Below, in pieces: positions 59,119 through 64,000 of a DNA stretch of 64,000 bases. Every line of letters starts with the position of its first letter. Position 1 is the first letter of the stretch. The stretch is from assembly GCA_016793805.1 (NCBI GenBank), contig JAEUIZ010000015.1:1-64000 (forward strand). The letters run 5' to 3'. The notes under the pieces were generated by a model. It ran no database searches, was not told where the DNA came from, and saw only the letters and a list, made by a program, of their open reading frames with translations. Made by a program: the position numbers and the translations under genes. This DNA is from Phycisphaerae bacterium. GTDB lineage: Bacteria; Planctomycetota; Phycisphaerae; Phycisphaerales; UBA1924.

Positions 59119-59795
59119 CGACGTGGGTGCTGCTCATGGTCTTTGCGGCGTTGTGCGGGTCGATCCCCACGGGGTACCTCCTCGGGCGGCTCCGGCACAT
59201 CGACATCCGCGACCACGGGTCGGGCAACATCGGGGCCACCAACGTCGCCCGCGTGCTGGGCTTCCGCTATGGGGCGCTGTGCCTGGCGCTGGACATGCTC
59301 AAGGGCCTCGTGCCCGCGCTGGCCGCGGGGTTCGTCAAGGGGCTCGTGCCGGCGACGTTCCTGGCGCGGCCGCTCCAGCCCGAACACGGGTGGCTCTGGC
59401 TCGCGGTGGTGTGCCTGACGGTGCTGGGACACATGTACTCCCCGTGGGTGAGTTTCCGCGGGGGCAAGGGCGTGGCCACCGGCCTGGGCGCGATGCTCGG
59501 GGTCTTCCCCTACCTGACCATGCCCGCGATCGGGGCGCTCGCCCTCTGGGGCGTGGTGGCGCTGCTGTGGCGCTACGTGAGCGCGGCGTCGTGCCTCGCG
59601 GCGCTGAGCCTCACGGCCTGGGTCTACGTCTGGGCGAAGATCAGCGGGCTGGGCGGGCCGGCGAGGGCCGGGATGACGCCCTTCTTCGTCGCCACGGCGG
59701 TCATGGGCCTGTGGGTGATCTATCGGCATCGCTCGAACCTCCGCCGGCTCCTGGCCGGCAAGGAGTCGCGATTGGGACACCGCGTGCGCGTGTGA
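59115..59795 (+). CDS. plsY: Glycerol-3-phosphate acyltransferase PlsY
   Basis: PlsY moves an acyl group from acyl phosphate to glycerol-3-phosphate, the first step of phospholipid synthesis. The 226-residue membrane protein has five or more hydrophobic segments and the three conserved motifs: GSIPTGYLLGRL, GSGNIGATNVARVLG (motif 1) and FRGGKGVATGLGAMLG (motif 2), plus a C-terminal YRHRSNLRRLLAGKESRLG (motif 3). Starts at ATG 59115 inside the tmk stop. Confidence 0.96.
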   Translation: MTTWVLLMVFAALCGSIPTGYLLGRLRHIDIRDHGSGNIGATNVARVLGFRYGALCLALDMLKGLVPALAAGFVKGLVPATFLARPLQPEHGWLWLAVVCLTVLGHMYSPWVSFRGGKGVATGLGAMLGVFPYLTMPAIGALALWGVVALLWRYVSAASCLAALSLTAWVYVWAKISGLGGPARAGMTPFFVATAVMGLWVIYRHRSNLRRLLAGKESRLGHRVRV

Positions 59796-59941
59796 TCGGT
59801 TGAAGCGCCGATATGTGGGCGCGAGCAGCGCATCGCGAGCGGCTGATAATTCTTGCCGCGCTCCTGGCATTCCCCGAGTCCTGAGGTACATTCTCCATGT
59901 CGTCGGCATCGCGCACCGGGCAGCGACCCGGGGAGGTCCTC

Positions 59942-61266
59942 ATGCGACTGAAGCGTGCTCTCGCGGCGTTAGGGGGGGGGGGTCGGGTAGTCTTCTGGCG
60001 CTGGTAGCGCTCGCGGCCTTGGTCGCGACGCTGGCCGTGCCCAGAACGCCGCCCGCGGAGCCCCGAACAACGTCCATGGTCGCAACCACGCCCATCCAGC
60101 GGCCGAGCGCGGGAACCGATGGCAGCGCGACCGCCGAGGACGGGGTGGGGAGCGCGGTGCTTCGCCGCACGGCGTTCCGACCGCCGATGCGGTCGATCAC
60201 GGCGAGCGCGAGCAGCGTCGAGAACTGCATCGAAAGTGCTACATCAAGCCCGACCACTTCTAACGGCAGATACGCTCGGAGCGGGGGAACCGGCGTCTGG
60301 TCGAACCCATCCAATGTCTACAGCGCCAACGGCGTGTATGCCTCGTGTGCCCTCGGCGGAGAGCAGAAATCCAAGTACCTTCGCGCGGGGGGTTTCGCGT
60401 TCGCAGCGATGCCAGACGACGCGCTCATCCGCGGGGTGGTGGTCTCAATCCGACGGTTTGCGGCCGGTGATGCAGGAATCGTCGAGGCCTCGGTCAAACT
60501 CGCCAAGGAAGACTACATCGACTTTGAAGAGCGTGGCACGGGGGTCGCGGTGGGAAACACCCTGGCAACCGTGCAATACGGAGGCGCAAACGACCTGTGG
60601 GGCGAAGACTACGCCGTGCCATCGCTGTTCAAGGCTTCGAACTTCGGCGTGGTTGTTGGGTACAACAATACCGCAAGTGGCGCGGACATTGAGGCCACGG
60701 TGTATGTCGACCACATCCAGGTGACGATCTACTACGACGAAGCTCCAGATTGTTCAGGACTTTCCGAGGTCAGCGCATGGGCGGGGGCGTCTGGCTCTGG
60801 GTATGGATGGACTAACCCAACGTATGCTGCCGGTGCGCCTGACGGGCTGACCGCAGGCCGTGTCTCACCTGTCAGTGCCGCGCACAATTACCTTACATGT
60901 TCTGATTTCGCCCTGGCGACCATCCCTTCGAACGCCACGATCCTCGGCGTCCGAGTCACGGTGCGATGCACGGTGTCCGGCAACTGCCAACGGTGGCACT
61001 ATCTCCAACTCGTCGATGGAAGCGTGATCGTCGGACGCGGGAAGTGGCCGTTCGTCGAGTCCGACAACACGACGTTGCGCGACAGGGAGTATGGGCACTG
61101 CGAGGACTTGTGGCCTCAATCCGATCCGGGTCCGTCGAACCCGCCGACGCCGGCCATGTTCAACGACGGAACGTTCAAAGTGATTATCAGTCTTGAGAAC
61201 CACCAGGCGACCGGAGATGTGAGTACGAACATTGACGGAATCAAGGTCACGGTGTGGTACGAGTGA
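59942..61266 (+). pseudogene. Frameshifted secreted protein with two beta-sandwich modules; possible phase-variable gene
   Basis: GGGGAGG lies 5-11 bases before ATG 59942, which starts MRLKRALAALGGGG and then runs to a stop at 60007. The following codons of a signal peptide (SLLALVALAALVATLAVP) and a 400-residue exported protein continue in another frame. The switch happens in a run of eleven G (59972-59982); twelve G would join both parts. The body contains two related modules of about 150 residues, each with a pattern like Y-x-NG-x-YASC..FAAMPDDALIRGVVVSI and ..NYLTCSDFALATIPSNATIL, ending in ITVYY-like strands. G/C content is lower than that of its neighbours. Either slipped-strand variation or a sequencing error. 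Confidence 0.7.
59972..59982 (+). repeat. G11 homopolymer tract in a signal-peptide coding region
   Basis: Eleven consecutive G. It falls between a good ribosome-binding site/start and the hydrophobic core of a signal peptide, and its length decides whether the downstream frame is read. Confidence 0.9.
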
Positions 61267-61288
61267 CCGAAGCGTAGGGAGTGTAACT

Positions 61289-62014
61289 ATGCGAATCATA
61301 ACTGGTTGCACGGCGCTCGCGCTCAGCGCATTGGCTAACAGGTGCTTGGCCCAAGGCGAACTGGTGACTTCCTCCTGGCGTTTCGCGGAGGTCCTCGCCG
61401 GCACGGGCACGCCGGTGGCGTCGCCCAACGGCCTCATCGACCCCGGCGAGGGCGTGCGGCTCATCCTCGACGTCTCGTTCTCGCCACCCGTCGGCTCGAC
61501 GGTGATCTACAACCCGCCCCCGCCGCCCGGGGTGGGCACGGTCGCTGGGCTTGCCGAGGTGTTCTTCGATCTTCTCGGCGGGCCGACGGCCCAGGGAACG
61601 TGGTCGAACATCGTTCGGGCACCGGGATGGGCGATCGGGAGCAGCGGCGGCTCGCAAGCGGGCGGAGCCGAGATCCGCGGCGCCGCGGTCGGGCAGTTCA
61701 TCCTGCCCGGGGCGACGGCGAATGCCGCGAATCCGATCACCGCCGCGTGGCAAGGGACGTGGACGCCGACGAGTTACGCGACGCGAACGGTGACGTGGCA
61801 GAGCAGGCCCGCGGTCGGCAGCGGCGGGAACGCGACGAGCCTGCTCATTCAGTTTGGAGTACTCCCGACGGGCGAGCCGCAGTACGTCGGCACGTTCGTC
61901 GCGGGCCAGTTCGGCTCGGTGGCGGTGCCGATCGTCCCCGCGCCGGGCGTCGGCGTGGTCGCGCTCGCTGGGGCCGCTGCCCTCGTACGTCGTCGGTCGC
62001 GGCGCGGTCGCTGA
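61289..62014 (+). CDS. Secreted protein with a C-terminal membrane-sorting-like tail
   Basis: A 241-residue exported protein: signal peptide MRIITGCTALALSALANRCL, cleavage after LAQG. The body is beta-rich (WRFAEVLAGTGTPVASPNGL, RLILDVSFSPPVGSTVIYNP). The tail PIVPAPGVGVVALAGAAALV followed by RRRSRRGR is the Pro-x-Pro, hydrophobic helix, Arg cluster arrangement of PEP-CTERM-like sorting signals in planctomycetes. GGGAG lies 9-13 bases before ATG 61289. Function unknown. Confidence 0.75.
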   Translation: MRIITGCTALALSALANRCLAQGELVTSSWRFAEVLAGTGTPVASPNGLIDPGEGVRLILDVSFSPPVGSTVIYNPPPPPGVGTVAGLAEVFFDLLGGPTAQGTWSNIVRAPGWAIGSSGGSQAGGAEIRGAAVGQFILPGATANAANPITAAWQGTWTPTSYATRTVTWQSRPAVGSGGNATSLLIQFGVLPTGEPQYVGTFVAGQFGSVAVPIVPAPGVGVVALAGAAALVRRRSRRGR

Positions 62015-62241
62015 CGGAAGAGCCGCGAGATCGGAACAAGCTCCGAGGCGGCCGGCCCAAGCCGACGTCCCGAGGGCAGGCCGGTTGTTTGTGGACCATC
62101 GAGCCGCGGACGTGGAGGGCGGGGGGCTTCTGGCGATTGGACGGCCCGGGGGCGGAGTTCTCGGCACCGGGGCGGGCGTGGGTGCTGATCGGAACGGGCG
62201 CGCGCGCCGATGGCTGTGGGCCGCTTGTGGAGGGCTCACGC
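62015..62241 (+). other. 227-base region, coding status unclear
   Basis: Two frames remain open through this stretch and neither has clearly better codon structure. It may hold an upstream extension of the small gene at 62242. I see no promoter, terminator or RNA gene. Confidence 0.3.
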
Positions 62242-62451
62242 ATGCTTCGCTTTGTGCCTGAACAGCAAGACAACTGGACGCCCGAGAGTTATCTGTTCCC
62301 CGGGGTGACCCGCTGCGAGGACGTGGACGAGGGTGCCCGCGACGCGGCGTGGCACGTCGAGCGGGCCATGCGCGACGTGGAGCGGCGGTTCGTCAACCTC
62401 CGTCGGCTGCTGGGCGACACCGGGACCGACGACGGCCCGCGGGCGGCGTGA
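62242..62451 (+). CDS. Small hypothetical protein
   Basis: A 69-residue acidic, helical protein beginning MLRFVPEQQDNWTPESYLFP and ending with a charged helix (EGARDAAWHVERAMRDVERR). GGAGGG lies 8-13 bases before ATG 62242. No signal peptide, no family recognised. The frame is open farther upstream, so a longer protein starting between 62015 and 62242 is possible. Confidence 0.5.
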   Translation: MLRFVPEQQDNWTPESYLFPGVTRCEDVDEGARDAAWHVERAMRDVERRFVNLRRLLGDTGTDDGPRAA

Positions 62452-62488
62452 CCCGGCGTGTGCGCACGATCCTGGTCCGCCGCGGGGC

Positions 62489-62516
62489 TTGTGAACCTTC
62501 TCGGAACTTGTAGACT
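62489..62516 (+). promoter_or_regulatory. Promoter of the DUF1549 gene
   Basis: TTGTGA (62489-62494), 16 bases and TAGACT (62511-62516), then 6 bases and ATG 62523. Both elements present with good spacing; leaderless start predicted. Confidence 0.55.
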
Positions 62517-62522
62517 GGCGGG

Positions 62523-64000
62523 ATGCGACGGGCCGGGCCTCTCTGGCGGCTGGCGGCGTGCGGGGCGGTACTCGCCTCGGACGTGGTTGCGCGCGCGCAC
62601 ACGGACCCGCCGAACCCGGAGGAGGCGATGGTCTCTCGGCGGCGCGAACGGGCGGCGCTCCTGCCCGCGCCCCCGCCCGTGCCGGACGAGCCCGGCGCGG
62701 GCCCGAACCCGATCGACCGGTTCATCGTGGCGCGGGCGCGGCGGGACGGGGAGTTGCCGCGCGAGCCGTTGCCGCCTTGCGACGACGCGGCGTTTGTTCG
62801 GCGGGTGTACCTGGACGTGATCGGGGCGATCCCGACGGCGGCGGAGGCGGCGCGGTTCCTGGGGGACGCGCGCCCGGACAAGCGTGAGCGGCTGATCGAC
62901 GAGGTGCTGGCGCGCGACGCGGACTACGCCGACCATTGGACGCCGTTCTGGGAGGACGCGCTCGTCAGCAGCCCGGTGGGGGACAACGGGGGGATGCCCA
63001 CGCACGGGGACTACTCGGGGTTCATCCGCCGGGCGTTCGCGGAGAATCGGGCGTACGACCTGTTCGTGGCGGACCTGATCGACCCGACGATGCCGCGGCA
63101 CAAGCCGGCGGCGACGAACACGATCCTGGGGGTGCCCAAGCGTGTCCACTACATCCTGAACGAGACGCACACGGACACGCTGCAGACGGCGGCGGGGGTC
63201 GCGCAGGTGTTCCTCGGGACGGCGATGAAGTGCGCGAGTTGCCACAACCACTTCGAGAACCGCGAGTGGCCGCAGGACCGGTTCCTGGCGTTCGCGGGGC
63301 TGTTCGCGGGGCACGACCTGGAGGCGATCCGGTGCGAGCAGCCGTCGGGGCGCGTGGTGGCGGCGGCGTTCCCGTTCGAGGTCCCGGGCGTGCCGCGTGA
63401 GGCGCCGGCCTCGGAGCGGGAGCGCCTCTCGCGGGTCGCGCACCTCATCACCGATCCGCTCAACCCTCGGTTCGCGCGCTCGGCGATCAACCGGGTGTGG
63501 AAGCGGTACCTGGGGCTGGGGTTCATCGAGCCCGCCGACGACTTCCGCGAGGAGTGGCCCCCGAGCCAGCGGGAACTGCTGGACTGGTTGTCGCACGACC
63601 TGGTGACGCACGGGTACGACCTGAAGCGGACGATCCGGCTGATCCTGATGAGCCGGACGTATCAGGCGCGGTACGACCCGGCGCTGGAGGACCACTTCGA
63701 TCTGGCGAGCCCCGCCGACCCGCGGTGGTTCCTCTCGCCCAGCCTGCGCCGGCTGACGGCGGAGCAGGCGCTGGACAGCATCCGCGTGGCGATGACGCAG
63801 CGGCTGGAGCCCTCGCAGCGGGCGTACCGGCGGGTCGAGTCCACGGCCCTCTCGCGGGCGCTCGGCAAGCCCGCGGCGCGCAACGACGTCTCGACCTCGC
63901 GCTCCGACGAGCCGGCGATCCTGCAGGGGCTGGAACTGCTCAACGGGGGCGAGTACGCGGCGCTGGTGGGCGGCGGGGCGCTGCTGCGCGAGGCGCTCGC
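62523..64000 (+). CDS. Planctomycetal DUF1549/DUF1553 domain protein (partial)
   Basis: The frame is open to the right edge, giving 492 residues of an incomplete protein. After a signal-like N-terminus (WRLAACGAVLASDVVARA) comes DUF1549: GPNPIDRFIVARARRDGELP, FVRRVYLDVIGAIPTAAEAA, YADHWTPFWEDALVSSPVGD and the CxxCH haem site in GTAMKCASCHNHFENREWPQ. DUF1553 starts near NPRFARSAINRVWKRYLGLG with HGYDLKRTIRLILMSRTYQ. These proteins are abundant only in planctomycetes and verrucomicrobia; function is unknown, perhaps periplasmic electron transfer in polymer breakdown. The start follows TAGACT by 6 bases. Confidence 0.92.
   Translation, partial: MRRAGPLWRLAACGAVLASDVVARAHTDPPNPEEAMVSRRRERAALLPAPPPVPDEPGAGPNPIDRFIVARARRDGELPREPLPPCDDAAFVRRVYLDVIGAIPTAAEAARFLGDARPDKRERLIDEVLARDADYADHWTPFWEDALVSSPVGDNGGMPTHGDYSGFIRRAFAENRAYDLFVADLIDPTMPRHKPAATNTILGVPKRVHYILNETHTDTLQTAAGVAQVFLGTAMKCASCHNHFENREWPQDRFLAFAGLFAGHDLEAIRCEQPSGRVVAAAFPFEVPGVPREAPASERERLSRVAHLITDPLNPRFARSAINRVWKRYLGLGFIEPADDFREEWPPSQRELLDWLSHDLVTHGYDLKRTIRLILMSRTYQARYDPALEDHFDLASPADPRWFLSPSLRRLTAEQALDSIRVAMTQRLEPSQRAYRRVESTALSRALGKPAARNDVSTSRSDEPAILQGLELLNGGEYAALVGGGALLREAL

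Noticed and set aside
1-64000. CRISPR arrays, insertion sequences, integrases and phage genes
   Set aside because: No direct-repeat array, transposase or integrase was seen; the window is ordinary chromosome apart from the segment near 60 kb.

Overview
The window is about 70% GC, packed with genes on both strands, and looks like chromosome of a planctomycete, most likely class Phycisphaerae. The pointers are: a DUF1549/DUF1553-type planctomycetal cytochrome protein with a CxxCH haem site running off the right edge; secreted proteins ending in paired dockerin-like repeats of the 'NCDGST.PP.LNVNDFVCFLNAFAAG' kind; a type II pseudopilin with the H-X9-DG signature; YdjY-like and MurNAc-recycling genes; and many small lipoproteins. 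Assignment to the class is inference from gene content, not from a marker gene.

Layout. 1-7.2 kb: two DinB-fold proteins, a secreted beta-helix protein, purT, a SpoIID/LytB protein, a lipoprotein and dprA. 7.2-8.3 kb: an SOS promoter with a Gram-positive-type LexA box and lexA. 8.4-14.5 kb: secreted or hydrolytic enzymes (prolyl oligopeptidase, M19 dipeptidase, S1/P1 nuclease), a dockerin protein and a free-methionine-sulfoxide reductase. 14.5-18.2 kb: rpsR, mutY and an Nfu-N protein, divergent from a c-di-AMP cyclase/YbbR pair. 18.2-26.1 kb: tandem methyltransferase paralogues, an orphan DNA methylase, a PIN-TRAM membrane protein, the SRP RNA gene and a GAF/SpoIIE phosphatase. 26.2-36.8 kb: YkgJ-type protein, hisS, bamA, ubiE, an M48 lipoprotein, an O-GlcNAc-transferase-like protein and folC. 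36.9-43.5 kb: solitary nuoD, a MazF-type toxin-antitoxin operon headed by a DUF6941 gene, metG, and the anmK-murQ peptidoglycan-recycling operon. 43.6-48.9 kb: pseudopilin plus NtrB/NtrC-type two-component pair plus a type I dockerin protein. 49-53.8 kb: dockerin protein, ECF sigma/anti-sigma operon and a STAS protein. 54.2-59.8 kb: coaD, a D-amino-acid-aminotransferase-like gene coupled to murD, tmk and plsY. 60-64 kb: secreted proteins, one of them broken at an 11-G run, and the DUF1549 protein.

Two features run through the window. Operon-internal genes are joined by 4-base ATGA/GTGA overlaps and usually have Shine-Dalgarno sequences. In contrast, at least 18 first genes have a TANNNT box only 5-9 bases before the start codon and mostly no Shine-Dalgarno sequence, which predicts leaderless or nearly leaderless mRNAs. 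I used this box to choose several start codons. The most notable single items are the G11 tract that breaks a secreted protein inside its signal peptide, the MazF-like toxin with an unrecognised antitoxin and DUF6941 partner, the SRP RNA with an atypical apical loop, a diadenylate cyclase with a changed DGA motif, and the aminotransferase-murD coupling.
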